64,000 nucleotides of DNA from CAKZLS01 sp963701445 (GCA_963701445.1 CAVPAM010000025.1:1-64000); one strand, 5' to 3'; shown: positions 53,642 to 62,764, counted from the stretch's first letter. The notes: generated by a model not told the origin, from the sequence alone. Made by a program: numbers and translations.

Positions 53642-54988
53642 TCAGGACGGCAAGGGAGACCACGCCGGATCCGACGCGTCGACCGGCGTCATGATTTCGC
53701 GTTCGTTGCTGCCAGTGAGGTCGATGGAGAACAGCCGCGAGCGGCCGCCGGTGCCATCGGTGCGAACGGGTTCCTTGCGGAAATACATCAAAACCCGGCC
53801 GTTCGGCGCCCACGTGGGGCCTTCCACGTGGTACCCCTCCGTCAACAATCGCTCGCCGCTGCCGTCGGGCTTCATGACGCCGATAAAGAATTGGCCATCC
53901 TTGATCTTGGTGAACGCCACCAGATCGCCGCGCGGCGACCATACCGGCGTGGCGTAGCGGCCGTCTCCGTGGCTAATCCGCCGGACGTTCGAGCCGTCCG
54001 AATCCATGGAATACAATTGCTGGGAACCGCCCCGGTCCGAATTGAAAACGATCTGCCGGCCATCCGGGGAATAGCTCGGAGAGGTGTCGATCGCGGAATT
54101 GTTGGTGAGGCGCTTCTTGGCGCGGGTCCTCACGTCGATCGAATAGATTTCCGAGTTGCCGCCGTTGGCCATGCTCAGGATCAGCTTCTCGCCATCCGGC
54201 GAAAAGCGCGGAGCAAAGCTCATGCCGGGGAAGTTGCCGACAAGTCCCTGACGGTCCTCGTCCACCTTGCGGACGTACACCTTGGGAATTCCTCCCGTGT
54301 AGGAGAGGTAGGTAATTTCCTGCAAGGTTGGGGAGAATCTCGGCGTCAGGACCAAACTCTTGCCGTCGGTGAGAAAACGGTGGTTCTCGCCGTCCTGATC
54401 CATGATCGCCAAGCGCTTGATCCGGCGGTCGTGCGGGCCGGTTTCGGCGATGTAGACGATCCGCGTATCGAAATACCCCTTCTCGCCGGTGACCCGCTGG
54501 TAAATGGCGTCCGCGATAATGTGCGCCACGCGGCGCCAGTTCTTGGGCGTCGTCGAGAACGCCGATCCTTCCAACTGCTGCTCGGCGAACACGTCCCACA
54601 GCCGGAACGGGACCCTGAGCCGGCCGTCGTCCAGACGCTCGACCTTGCCATGAACCAGCGCCTCGGCGTTGATCACGCGCCAGTCCCCGAATCGCGGGAG
54701 GGTATCCATGGATACCTTGTCCTCGATAAAGGCCTTCGGGTTTACGGCCCGGAACAGACCGGACCGTTCGAGATCGGCCATCACCACGGCGGTGATATCG
54801 CGCCCCAGGCGCTTCGTTGCCTCGTCTTCTCCAGTAAAGTCCAGAATCGCGATGGGAAGCGGCTCGACCACACCCTGGGTGATGTCGATTCGCAATTCAC
54901 TCTTCGCGGAGGGAGCAAAAACAGCCACCAACAGGCAGGCAAGCGCAGCCAGCACCGCGCCGCGAGGGAGTCGTCTACGTTCGTTCAT
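53642..54988 (-). CDS. tolB: Tol-Pal system translocation protein TolB
   Basis: Start ATG 54988 overlaps the tolA stop by four bases (ATGA); 448 residues. A signal peptide (AVLAALACLLVAVFAPSAKS) precedes the amino-terminal domain (LRIDITQGVVEPLPIAILDF). A six-bladed WD40-like propeller has repeats such as FAPRFSPDGEKLILSM and DTSPSYSPDGRQIVFNSDRG. It is the periplasmic partner of Pal and TolA. Confidence 0.96.
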   Translation of the reverse strand: MNERRRLPRGAVLAALACLLVAVFAPSAKSELRIDITQGVVEPLPIAILDFTGEDEATKRLGRDITAVVMADLERSGLFRAVNPKAFIEDKVSMDTLPRFGDWRVINAEALVHGKVERLDDGRLRVPFRLWDVFAEQQLEGSAFSTTPKNWRRVAHIIADAIYQRVTGEKGYFDTRIVYIAETGPHDRRIKRLAIMDQDGENHRFLTDGKSLVLTPRFSPTLQEITYLSYTGGIPKVYVRKVDEDRQGLVGNFPGMSFAPRFSPDGEKLILSMANGGNSEIYSIDVRTRAKKRLTNNSAIDTSPSYSPDGRQIVFNSDRGGSQQLYSMDSDGSNVRRISHGDGRYATPVWSPRGDLVAFTKIKDGQFFIGVMKPDGSGERLLTEGYHVEGPTWAPNGRVLMYFRKEPVRTDGTGGRSRLFSIDLTGSNEREIMTPVDASDPAWSPLPS

Positions 54989-55950
54989 GTTCCAAACATC
55001 TCTTTCGGATCGAACACCAAGGTCATTGTTCTCCAGCTCTCGTACTTGTCCCTGGGCAAGCCAAACGGATGACACCGGGGATTGAGCACGGCTCGCAGGG
55101 CGCTCTCGGCGGCGGCGCGGAAGGACGGATCGCCGCGCATCCGCTCTTTCTCCACGACCGCCGCCACGCCCGGCGTACCGTCAATATTCATTTCCACGCG
55201 GATGGAAACAACCATGTTCTCGGCGCCGCGGGCGCCCGCGGGCAGATTCCAGCATCTTTCGATCTGGCGGCGCACCGAATCGATTTCGCTGATGGTCACC
55301 GGTTGCGTGGAATCATATCTTGCCGACTTTGAACGCGACGGCGCGTCGTCGGTGGATTGTTCCGACGGTTTGCCAGGCTTGCTCTCCCGTGCCTTCAGCG
55401 CCTCGACCGTTTTCAAGACCGAATCGAATGAACTTGGCGGCGTTTCCGCGGTGTCCGGTTTCAGCTTAGTGTCGGCCACCTCGGTATCGGGCTTCGGCTG
55501 GGGTTTAGGATCGGGTTTCGGGGCCACCGCTTCCTTGGCCTTCGGCTTGGGAGCTGGTTTTGGCGGCGTCGGTTCGGGCGGCGCTTTCGTGGCCTTGGGT
55601 TCCGGCGCCGGTTTCGGCGGCGTCGGTTGGGGTGTCGCTTCCTTGGCCTTGGCCTTAGGCTGGGGAGCCGGTTCGGCGGGAGGCCGGTCGACCTTGGGCT
55701 TGGGCTCGGGTTGCTTGAGCGCCGCCGACTGATTCGGCTTGGCGGGTGGACGCGTCTTGGTCTCGGCCTTCGCGGCCGCCTCCGGCGGTTTGCGGACGGG
55801 GACGTTGGTCTTCTCCGCCACCGGGACAAGTTCGACCACCACGGCGGTCTCCATGAGCGGTGCCTTCGTGGTCCAGAAGACTCCGCTTAAAAATCCGACC
55901 GCGGCCACGGCGACATGCAGGGCCAGCGAATATATCAGGGCTCGACGCAT
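54985..55950 (-). CDS. tolA: TolA / TonB-family energy-transducing protein
   Basis: 321 residues. A single N-terminal membrane helix (ALIYSLALHVAVAAVGFLSG) has the Ser-His of the TolA/TonB transmembrane segment. The central domain is a long Pro/Lys/Ala/Glu helix-like stretch with an imperfect repeat (PTPPKPAPEPKATKAPPEP, then PTPPKPAPKPKAKEA). The C-terminal domain (about 215-321) has SEIDSVRRQIERCWNLPAGA and the cysteine in NPRCHPF, which could disulfide-bond with CWNL. It couples the TolQR motor to TolB-Pal. Confidence 0.93.
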   Translation of the reverse strand: MRRALIYSLALHVAVAAVGFLSGVFWTTKAPLMETAVVVELVPVAEKTNVPVRKPPEAAAKAETKTRPPAKPNQSAALKQPEPKPKVDRPPAEPAPQPKAKAKEATPQPTPPKPAPEPKATKAPPEPTPPKPAPKPKAKEAVAPKPDPKPQPKPDTEVADTKLKPDTAETPPSSFDSVLKTVEALKARESKPGKPSEQSTDDAPSRSKSARYDSTQPVTISEIDSVRRQIERCWNLPAGARGAENMVVSIRVEMNIDGTPGVAAVVEKERMRGDPSFRAAAESALRAVLNPRCHPFGLPRDKYESWRTMTLVFDPKEMFGT

Positions 55951-55955
55951 GGTCC

Positions 55956-56423
55956 TTACCTGGCGCGTTTCCCCTCCGCCGGGCTCGCGTCCGGCGGCTG
56001 GGTTATCAGCGCCACCTTGGTGAATCCCCCCGCGTGAATGGCACCCATAACCTCCATGACGCGGCCGTAGTTGATGCCCCCGTCACCTCGAACGAAGATG
56101 CGGATGTCCCGGTTGCTTTCCGAAACAGCCTCGAGACGGGCCGCCAACGTTTCCAGTTCGATCCCCGTGTCCTGCACGTAGATCCGGCCATCGCGGTCGA
56201 TGGTGACCGCCAGCGGTTCGTCCTGGCCCTTTATCGCCGGACCATCCGCTTTCGGCAGGTCCACCTCCACCCCGACCGTCAGCAAGGGCGCGGTCACCAT
56301 GAAAATCACAAGCAGAACCAGCATGACGTCCACCATGGGCGTCACATTGATCTCGCTCATCGGCCGGGTCCGGCGCCGCGCGTTTCGCGAACCGCCGTCG
56401 CGCCGCCCAACGGGTACGGGCAT
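55956..56423 (-). CDS. tolR: Tol-Pal system protein TolR (ExbD family)
   Basis: 155 residues from ATG 56423. A cytoplasmic N-terminus of about 28 residues leads to SEINVTPMVDVMLVLLVIFMV, the ExbD/TolR transmembrane helix with the proton-channel Asp in VDVMLVL. The periplasmic part has LPKADGPAIKGQDEPLAV and IFVRGDGGINYGRVMEVMG. It forms the proton-driven motor with TolQ and has short intergenic gaps to tolQ (2 bases) and tolA (5 bases). Confidence 0.95.
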   Translation of the reverse strand: MPVPVGRRDGGSRNARRRTRPMSEINVTPMVDVMLVLLVIFMVTAPLLTVGVEVDLPKADGPAIKGQDEPLAVTIDRDGRIYVQDTGIELETLAARLEAVSESNRDIRIFVRGDGGINYGRVMEVMGAIHAGGFTKVALITQPPDASPAEGKRAR

Positions 56424-56425
56424 GG

Positions 56426-57133
56426 TCAGGGGTTCTCCTCCTTCTGACGCGACAAGATAGCCAAAAACTCCTCCGAAAAGCCCATCAACCGGCTGGAATA
56501 GCGATCGATCTCGCGTGACAGCATATTGTACGCGAGCACGGCGGGGATCGCCGCCAACAAACCCAGGGCGGTCGCGAACAACGCCTCGGCGATGCCCGGC
56601 GCGACGACCGCCAAGCTGGTATTCTTCGTAAGGCCGATGGACTGGAAACTGTTCATGATACCCCAGACCGTCCCGAACAGGCCGACGAAGGGCGCGGTCG
56701 ATCCGGTCGACGCGAGAAACGTCATATACCGTTCGACCCGCTCCAATTCGCGACTCGCGGTGATGTGCATCACCCTGTCCATCCGCTCCTGCAGGCCGAA
56801 CGACGACGACCGGCCTTCGGCACCGCCGCGCGCGAGCGCCCTGCGCCATTCCCGCATCGCCGCGACGAAAACCGCGGACATGGGATCGCGCGGCTGGGCG
56901 CCCATCCGGTCGTAGAGATCGTCGATGGCCCCACCCGACCAGAACGACGATTCGAACTCGCTCGCCTGCGCATTGAGCCGGCGAAGACGGAAGAACTTCT
57001 CGAAAATGATCGCCCAGCACCATATCGAGGCACACAGAAGTGCCAGGATGACGGACTTCACTACCATGTCGGCCTGCCAGAACAACGACCACATGGACAG
57101 GTCGCTGGCCACCTCAACCACGCTATTTTCCAT
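56426..57133 (-). CDS. tolQ: Tol-Pal system protein TolQ (ExbB family)
   Basis: Start at ATG 57133 (MENSVVEVASDLSMW) gives 235 residues. Three membrane helices are predicted; the conserved MotA/ExbB segment is VGLFGTVWGIMNSFQSIGL followed by APGIAEALFATALGLLAAIPAVLAYN, with the Thr residues lining the proton path. It overlaps the end of ybgC by 11 bases. It is the motor subunit of the Tol-Pal system. Confidence 0.95.
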   Translation of the reverse strand: MENSVVEVASDLSMWSLFWQADMVVKSVILALLCASIWCWAIIFEKFFRLRRLNAQASEFESSFWSGGAIDDLYDRMGAQPRDPMSAVFVAAMREWRRALARGGAEGRSSSFGLQERMDRVMHITASRELERVERYMTFLASTGSTAPFVGLFGTVWGIMNSFQSIGLTKNTSLAVVAPGIAEALFATALGLLAAIPAVLAYNMLSREIDRYSSRLMGFSEEFLAILSRQKEENP

Positions 57134-57584
57134 CAAGGCTTGCCATTTCCCGGTTGATAAATTTCTCAAAATAGGTTCGCGCCGAAGCCGGAAGGCGGGA
57201 CGGACGCCCGGACGGGGACATGCACGCCAGCCTGACCCGCAGACGCACCAAATCGGCGCCGTCGCGCCTGATCGCCTGGTCCATCTCGATCGATGCCCCC
57301 TTGATATCGGTCAGGCGGGTATGAACCGTCAATGGGTCGTCGAGCCGGGCGGGTTTGATGAAGTCCGCCGCGCAATGGCGCACCGCGAAAGCGACCCCCG
57401 ATTCTGCCATGAGGTCCGAATGCGTGATTCCCGCGATCCGCAGCAATTCCGTTCGCGCCCTCTCCGCGAACTTCAAATAGTTGGCGTAATAGACGATGCC
57501 GCCCGCGTCGGTGTCCTCGTAATAAACCCGGACCGGAAAGACATGAACGCCGTCCGCGACCATGCCGGAATGCCCCCTATTCAT
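57123..57584 (-). CDS. ybgC: Tol-Pal system-associated acyl-CoA thioesterase YbgC
   Basis: 153 residues. The hot-dog fold carries VRVYYEDTDAGGIVYYANYLKFAERARTE, the 4-hydroxybenzoyl-CoA thioesterase motif with catalytic Asp in YYEDTDAGG. It is short, soluble and the first gene of the tol segment, as in E. coli. The start overlaps ruvB by eight bases and the stop overlaps tolQ by 11 bases, showing translational coupling. Confidence 0.95.
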   Translation of the reverse strand: MNRGHSGMVADGVHVFPVRVYYEDTDAGGIVYYANYLKFAERARTELLRIAGITHSDLMAESGVAFAVRHCAADFIKPARLDDPLTVHTRLTDIKGASIEMDQAIRRDGADLVRLRVRLACMSPSGRPSRLPASARTYFEKFINREMASLDGK

Positions 57585-58647
57585 CGATCTCTCCGCCGAT
57601 CAGATCGAGTTGGCTCGAGGGCGCCAGGCTCGGAATACCGAGATGGCTGTAGGCCTGGTCGGCCAGCATCCGGCCCCGGGGGGTCCGCATGATGAACCCT
57701 TGCTGGATGAGATAGGGCTCGATCACTTCCTCGATGGTGTCGCGTTGTTCGGAAAGCGCGGCGGCCAGCGTCTCGACGCCCACAGGCCCCCCCTTGTAGT
57801 TGTCGGCGATACAGAGCAGATAGCGCCGATCCATCGCGTCGAGACCCCGCTGATCCACATCCAGCCGGCGGAGGGCGGAATCGGCGGCGGCCGAATTGGT
57901 GGGGCCCGATCCGTCCACTAAGGCAAAATCCCGGACACGGCGGAGAAGGCGGACCGCCACGCGCGGCGTGCCGCGGGAGCGCCGCGCGATTTCGTGAGCG
58001 CCATCGTCGGTCAGGTTCAGGTTCAGAAGCGCCGCAGCGCGCCGAATGATGCTCTCCAGCTCGGAAGGCGTGTAAAAATGGAGCCGCAGGGGAATTCCGA
58101 AGCGCTCGCGCAGCGGCGTGGTCACCAGACCGGCGCGGGTGGTCGCTCCCACCAGCGTGAAGGGCGGCAGGTCGATGCGAATGGAGCGCGCGGCGGGACC
58201 CTCGCCAATGATCAGGTCGAGCTTGAAATCCTCCATCGCCGGATACAGCACTTCCTCGACGACGGGCGAGAGGCGATGGATTTCGTCGATGAACAGGACG
58301 TCCCGTTCCTGCAGATTGGTCAGGATCGCCGCCAGATCGCCGGGTTTTCCGATCACCGGCCCGGACGTGGCCTTGAAGCTGACCCCCATTTCGCGGGCCA
58401 CGATCTGTGCCAGCGTGGTCTTGCCCAGACCGGGAGGGCCATGAAGCAGGACGTGATCCAGGGCTTCACCGCGCCGGCTGGCCGCGGTCAGAAAGACGCG
58501 GAGATTGTCACGCAACCGCTGCTGTCCGACGAAGGTTTCGAGAGTCCCCGGGCGGATCCCATCCTCCGCCACGTCCTCCTCCACGGCGGACGCTCCCACC
58601 AGGCGGCCGTCCATGGTCCCGTCCTCCTCGGACCGGGGATCGCTCAT
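57577..58647 (-). CDS. ruvB: Holliday junction branch migration ATPase RuvB
   Basis: 356 residues. It opens with the RuvB pattern RPGTLETFVGQQRLRDNLRVF. Walker A is LLHGPPGLGKTTLAQIVA, Walker B is LFIDEIHRLSP and sensor 1 is LVGATTRAGLVT. A winged-helix DNA-binding end contains EPYLIQQGFIMRTPRGR. The hexameric motor drives branch migration with RuvA. The start overlaps the ruvA stop by four bases (ATGA). Confidence 0.97.
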   Translation of the reverse strand: MSDPRSEEDGTMDGRLVGASAVEEDVAEDGIRPGTLETFVGQQRLRDNLRVFLTAASRRGEALDHVLLHGPPGLGKTTLAQIVAREMGVSFKATSGPVIGKPGDLAAILTNLQERDVLFIDEIHRLSPVVEEVLYPAMEDFKLDLIIGEGPAARSIRIDLPPFTLVGATTRAGLVTTPLRERFGIPLRLHFYTPSELESIIRRAAALLNLNLTDDGAHEIARRSRGTPRVAVRLLRRVRDFALVDGSGPTNSAAADSALRRLDVDQRGLDAMDRRYLLCIADNYKGGPVGVETLAAALSEQRDTIEEVIEPYLIQQGFIMRTPRGRMLADQAYSHLGIPSLAPSSQLDLIGGEIDE

Positions 58648-59264
58648 GGGGCGTGACTCCCCGTTGTCAGTTCCGCGAGACTGCCGCGGATCAACGCCTC
58701 AACATCCGTTCCGGTTCCCAGCCGCGTGGCGGCCCGGGTCACGGCGGTCCTGGCTTCCAACGGCTTGAACCCCAAATTGACCAGCGCGGAAACCGCCTCG
58801 CCCTCGGTGGTGGCCGGCACCGCGCCGCGAACCGGAACGGCGGCGGACGGCCCGCCGGCGGCGAGCGCGGGAACCTTATCCTTCAGTTCGCCGATCACCC
58901 GGGCCGCGAGCTTGGGACCGACGCCCGAGGCGCGGGTGAGCGCGGTCCGGTCTCCCATGGCAATGGCATGGACAAGCTCTTCCGGCGCGAGAACCGAGAG
59001 CACCGCGAGCGCTCCCTTGGCGCCGACGCCCTGAACCGTCGTCAGCAAGCGGAACCAGAGCTTCTCGTCGGCGAGAAGGAAGCCGTATAGCTGAATGGCA
59101 TCCTCGCGGACCTGTGTTTCAACGAGAAGACTGACCGTCTGACCGGCGTTCAGCCGCGACAGGGTCCTGCCGGAACAGGACACCAGATAGCCGACACCGC
59201 CGACATCGATCACAACCGAGCCCTCGCCAACGGCATCGACAAGACCGGACAGCTTGGCGATCAC
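58644..59264 (-). CDS. ruvA: Holliday junction branch migration protein RuvA
   Basis: GTG 59264 is the true start (VIAKLSGLVDAVGEGSVVIDVG): it overlaps the ruvC stop as GTGA and gives 206 residues. Domain I is an OB fold, domain II has the paired HhH motifs FRLLTTVQGVGAKGALAVLS and ASGVGPKLAARVIGELKDK, and domain III binds RuvB (EAVSALVNLGFKPLEARTAV). It is a tetrameric Holliday-junction-binding protein. Confidence 0.96.
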   Translation of the reverse strand: MIAKLSGLVDAVGEGSVVIDVGGVGYLVSCSGRTLSRLNAGQTVSLLVETQVREDAIQLYGFLLADEKLWFRLLTTVQGVGAKGALAVLSVLAPEELVHAIAMGDRTALTRASGVGPKLAARVIGELKDKVPALAAGGPSAAVPVRGAVPATTEGEAVSALVNLGFKPLEARTAVTRAATRLGTGTDVEALIRGSLAELTTGSHAP

Positions 59265-59758
59265 ACCGCCGACCTCGCGAGCCGTCGCGCGGTCTGGCGA
59301 TGGTGGGCGTGGCATATGGCCACGGCGAGAGCGTCGGCCGCGTCGGCGGTCGCGATCTCGGCGCCCGGCAAAATCGCGCGAACCATCATCTGCACCTGTT
59401 CCTTGCCCGCGTGACCGCTGCCCACGACCGATTTCTTCACCAGATTGGGCAGGTATTCGGCGACCGCGAGCCCGGCCCGCGCCGGAACCATAAGGACAAT
59501 TCCCCTCGCTTGCCCCAAGCGCAGCGTCGTCACGGCATTCTTGTTGACGAAGGTTTCCTCGACCGCGGCCTCGACCGGCCGAAACCGCTCGATGACCCCG
59601 ACGAGGCTATCGGCCAGATGCACCAGACGCCGGGGCAGCGGCATGGACCGGTCGGTGCGAACGGCCCCGTCCGCCACATGGGTCAAACGGTTGCCCACCA
59701 CGTCGATGATCCCCCAACCGGTCACTCCCAGCCCGGGATCAAGTCCGATCAGCCTCAT
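59261..59758 (-). CDS. ruvC: crossover junction endodeoxyribonuclease RuvC
   Basis: 165 residues. It starts MRLIGLDPGLGVTGWGII, with the first catalytic Asp. The acidic residues in VEETFVNKNAVTTLRLGQARG and the terminal DAADALAVAICHAH complete the active site. It resolves Holliday junctions together with RuvAB. It precedes ruvA in the conserved ruvCAB order. Confidence 0.97.
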   Translation of the reverse strand: MRLIGLDPGLGVTGWGIIDVVGNRLTHVADGAVRTDRSMPLPRRLVHLADSLVGVIERFRPVEAAVEETFVNKNAVTTLRLGQARGIVLMVPARAGLAVAEYLPNLVKKSVVGSGHAGKEQVQMMVRAILPGAEIATADAADALAVAICHAHHRQTARRLARSAV

Positions 59759-59843
59759 GGCGCGTGCTTCTTGTGAAACCCGTTACATCCATCATGATAT
59801 CCGCCGTGGCCAGCCTCCGGCGCGGCCGTTCGGACGGATGGCA

Positions 59844-60593
59844 TCAAGCGCTCAACCGCTCCAGCACATCGTCGGCGACGTCGAAATTCGCCACGACCCG
59901 CTGAACGTCATCGTTGTCGTCCAAAACATCCAGGAGCTTGAAAAGGGTGACCGCATCCTCCTCGCTCATGGGCACGAGCGTTTGCGGTTTCCAATCCAGC
60001 CGCGCGGCTTCCGGTGGACCAAAATGCTTTTCGAGCGCGTCCCGGACGATGTTCAGATCATCGGGACCGCAAAAGACGTCGTGCCCCCCCTCACCGGACT
60101 CCACGTCCGTGGCTCCCGCCTCCAGCGCGGCCTCGAACATTTCGTCGCTGGTCGCGACATCGGCGGCATAGTGGACGAGCCCGATGCGGTCGAACAGAAA
60201 GCTGACGCTGCCGCTGTCGCCGAGCGTCCCGCCGTGCTTGCCGAAGGCCGAGCGGACCTCGCTGACCGTGCGATTGCGGTTGTCGGTCAGTGCCTCCACG
60301 ATCATCGCGACACTTCCGGGGCCATACCCTTCATAGCGGATCTCTTCGTACTGGGCGCCGCCGTCCTCCCCGGATCCCCGGCGAATGGCGCGCTCCATGG
60401 TGTCCTTCGGCATGTTGGCCGTCTTCGCGGCGGCCATGGCAACGCGCAGGCGCGGGTTCATTTCCGGATCGGCCATCCCCGTCCGGGCGGCCACGGTCAA
60501 TTCCCGAATGATCTTCGTGAAGACCTTGGCGCGCTTGGCGTCCTGCGCGCCCTTCCGGTACATGATGTTCTTGAATTGTGAATGACCCGCCAT
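59844..60593 (-). CDS. yebC: YebC/PmpR family DNA-binding regulatory protein
   Basis: Start ATG 60593 (MAGHSQFKNIMYRKGAQDAKRAKVF), 249 residues, the usual length. Three domains characteristic of YebC are present: the helical N-terminus, the GGxLG region as FGKHGGTLGDSGSVSFLF, and a C-terminal DDNDDVQRVVANFDV. Recent work on this family points to roles in translation of difficult sequences (TACO1-like) as well as transcriptional regulation. It lies upstream of ruvC, as is common. Confidence 0.95.
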   Translation of the reverse strand: MAGHSQFKNIMYRKGAQDAKRAKVFTKIIRELTVAARTGMADPEMNPRLRVAMAAAKTANMPKDTMERAIRRGSGEDGGAQYEEIRYEGYGPGSVAMIVEALTDNRNRTVSEVRSAFGKHGGTLGDSGSVSFLFDRIGLVHYAADVATSDEMFEAALEAGATDVESGEGGHDVFCGPDDLNIVRDALEKHFGPPEAARLDWKPQTLVPMSEEDAVTLFKLLDVLDDNDDVQRVVANFDVADDVLERLSA

Positions 60594-60757
60594 TCTAGCT
60601 GACCCGTACTCCTTGGAAAATAACGCGGATGAACCCAGTTCGTTATACCACATGTAGCGAAAAGCAAGTCACCAAATGATGGATCCGGGCTTAAACCCCA
60701 GTATCCCGGCACTGTGGCTTCAATACGGCCACCCCAGGCGTCGCGAACCAGGCCGGG

Positions 60758-61570
60758 TCATGCGGGCCAATGCGGAGAGAGGCGTCCACCGATTCGCAAC
60801 GGAGCCAGCCGAACCGCCAATCCCGTCTCGTCATCGGTCTCCAGATACACCGCGCACAGGGTCGCCTCGCCCTCGGCGGGCTCCAGCCTGCCCTTGGACA
60901 TTTTTCGGGTGAACCGGGCCGTCGCCTCCTCTTTTTTCATGCCGATCACCGAATCGTAGTCGCCGCACATTCCGATATCCGTCACATACCCGGTTCCGCC
61001 AGTCAGCACCTGGGCATCGGCCGTCGGCACGTGGCTGTGGGTTCCCATCACCAGCGAGACTCGGCCATCCAGCATATGCCCCATGGCCATTTTCTCGCTG
61101 GTGGCTTCCGCGTGGATGTCCGCGATAATGCAGTCGATGGACCGTCCGAGCCGATGATTGAGGAGCGCGACCCGCGCGGCGGCGAACGGATCATCGAGCG
61201 GATCCATGAACAATCGGCCCATTACCTGCATCACCATCACCCGCCTGCCATCGTCCAGGCGGTAGATGTTCGCCCCGGATCCGGGCGTTCCCTCGGGATA
61301 GTTCAGCGGCCGCAGCAGGCGCGGGTCGGCACTGATGTGATGCACGATTTCGCGCCGGTCCCAAACGTGATTGCCGGTGGTGATGACATCCACGCCGACG
61401 TCGTAGAAAGCCCGGCACATGGCCTCGGTGATGCCGAAGCCGTGAGCGGCGTTCTCGCCGTTCACCACGACGAAATCGAGATTAAGCCGCTTCCTGAGAT
61501 CCGGGATATGGGCGAGAATGGCCTGCCGGCCCGATCTGCCCACCACGTCGCCGCAACAGAGGACCCTCAC
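60758..61570 (-). CDS. YmdB family (TIGR00282) metallophosphoesterase
   Basis: A GTG start at 61570 (VRVLCCGDVVGRSG) overlaps the upstream stop as GTGA and gives 270 residues. Metal-binding calcineurin-like motifs are all present: GDVVGRSG, VNGENAAHGFG, ITTGNHVWDRREI, the IIADIHAEATSEK pair and MGTHSHVPTADAQVL. Bacillus YmdB is a 2',3'-cyclic nucleotide phosphodiesterase. It is probably cotranscribed with the upstream folate gene. Confidence 0.92.
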   Translation of the reverse strand: MRVLCCGDVVGRSGRQAILAHIPDLRKRLNLDFVVVNGENAAHGFGITEAMCRAFYDVGVDVITTGNHVWDRREIVHHISADPRLLRPLNYPEGTPGSGANIYRLDDGRRVMVMQVMGRLFMDPLDDPFAAARVALLNHRLGRSIDCIIADIHAEATSEKMAMGHMLDGRVSLVMGTHSHVPTADAQVLTGGTGYVTDIGMCGDYDSVIGMKKEEATARFTRKMSKGRLEPAEGEATLCAVYLETDDETGLAVRLAPLRIGGRLSPHWPA

Positions 61571-62157
61571 CGCGGCACCCGCGCCAAACACTCTTCGGTC
61601 AGAACCCAATCCAGCGGCTGATCAAACGCCTCTCGCGGCACATGGGCGATCCGCTGCAGCGAAAATCCGACCCCCACCGCCTTGACCGGTCCGTTCGCGC
61701 GAAGGGCGGCGAGCGTCCTGTCGTAGTAACCGCCCCCCTGCCCCAACCGGAACCCGTCCTCGTCGACGGCCAGCAACGGAACGAGGAGAACCTCGGGAAT
61801 CGCGACCGGGGCGGTGGCGCCCGGGTGCGCCGTGGCGAGAGGTCCCGGCTCAAGATCGTCGAGCGGATGCCAGCGGCGAAACTCCAGTTCCGCGTCGGGC
61901 ATCGTCACCACCGGCAAGGCACAGATCGCGCCGCGTTCGCCGAGACGGGCGAGCAGCGGGCGAACATCCACCTCGGTGACAATGGGCCAGTATCCGGCCA
62001 CCACCGTGCCGGGACCGATCCCGAGATCGTCGAGGGCCGCCATGCAGTGCCCCACGATCGCGCGGGCCACGTTGGGCCCTTCCTTCTGGTCGGCGACCAG
62101 ACGCAGTGCCCGCATTCGCTTCCGCAGTTGTTTTTTCTGTTCCGCGATGGATGTCAT
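61567..62157 (-). CDS. 5-formyltetrahydrofolate cyclo-ligase
   Basis: ATG 62157 (MTSIAEQKKQLRKRMRALR) gives 196 residues; an upstream ATG at 62172 is less likely. The family motifs are the basic N-terminal helix KQLRKRMRALR and a Pro-rich middle (ATAPVAIPEVLLVPLLAVDEDGFRLGQ). GQGGGYYDRTLAAL, the folate/ATP-binding hallmark, is at the C-terminal end. It converts 5-formyl-THF to 5,10-methenyl-THF. Its position downstream of zapA and a probable 6S RNA matches the conserved ssrS neighbourhood. Confidence 0.93.
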   Translation of the reverse strand: MTSIAEQKKQLRKRMRALRLVADQKEGPNVARAIVGHCMAALDDLGIGPGTVVAGYWPIVTEVDVRPLLARLGERGAICALPVVTMPDAELEFRRWHPLDDLEPGPLATAHPGATAPVAIPEVLLVPLLAVDEDGFRLGQGGGYYDRTLAALRANGPVKAVGVGFSLQRIAHVPREAFDQPLDWVLTEECLARVPR

Positions 62158-62215
62158 GAGGACATGGACCAAATCGCTGGCCCGGCAAGCCAGCTCGATG
62201 AAAGATGAAATAACA

Positions 62216-62400
62216 AAGAACGCGGCTCAAAAGTCGAGCCGCGCTCCGGTATGAACGGCGCCGCGTTGGCCGATGGCCATGTGGTCCTCTCTGGCCTGCT
62301 AGCGCAGGTGGGTGCCATATACCGGATCCACGGACCCGGCAGGGACAGCTCCCTAGAGATCACTGTTGGCCCGAGGGATGGTGAGGCCTGTCAAACCGCG
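62216..62400 (-). ncRNA. ssrS: probable 6S RNA (SsrS)
   Basis: The 263 bases between zapA and the cyclo-ligase gene hold no good reading frame. The minus strand forms a long imperfect hairpin, and its 3' side ends in the strong stem CGCGGCTC/GAGCCGCG (62221-62243) with a T-rich tail TTCTTTGTT, a terminator. Conservation of this locus (zapA-ssrS-cyclo-ligase) across Proteobacteria is the main support. The exact ends are approximate and the characteristic central bubble was not confirmed. Confidence 0.5.
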
Positions 62401-62420
62401 CAGCAACCGTCCCTTCAAAT

Positions 62421-62759
62421 CTATGAGGGTTTGAGGCGTTCCGCAATGTTCTCCAAACGGCTGGCAAGCAATTCCAGGTGAAGACCCACCGCTTCGTCGA
62501 GTGATTCCCGGCCCCCGGGTTCCGCTTCGCGCCCGTCTCGAAGCTCCCGCAGACCCGCTTTCGCCTCCATCAATTCGTCGGCGATCAGAAGGCTTGCCAT
62601 CAGCAGCACCCGTGCCTCGCCGATCTGGCCGGCGCCGCTGATCAACTCGCTGACCCGGCTGTTGACGTAGTCCGCGAGTTCGTAGAGGTGAGATTCCTGC
62701 CCATCGTCGCAACGCACCTCGTATTTCCGCCCGTTTACGCTGAGAGAAACCTGTCCCAT
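62421..62759 (-). CDS. zapA: cell division protein ZapA
   Basis: 112 residues with AAAGG before ATG 62759. ZapA features are present: VSLSVNGRKYEVRCDDGQE, then LYELADYVNSRVSELI, and a C-terminal coiled coil ending SRLENIAERLKPS. It bundles FtsZ filaments at the division septum. It is six bases downstream of the small coiled-coil gene, a conserved pair in Alphaproteobacteria. Confidence 0.93.
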   Translation of the reverse strand: MGQVSLSVNGRKYEVRCDDGQESHLYELADYVNSRVSELISGAGQIGEARVLLMASLLIADELMEAKAGLRELRDGREAEPGGRESLDEAVGLHLELLASRLENIAERLKPS

Positions 62760-62764
62760 GACCT

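Noticed and set aside
55461..55829. Short near-repeats in the tolA region that could suggest a repeat array
   Set aside because: They encode the Pro/Lys-rich helical domain of TolA, differ in length and spacing, and have no spacer structure; not CRISPR.
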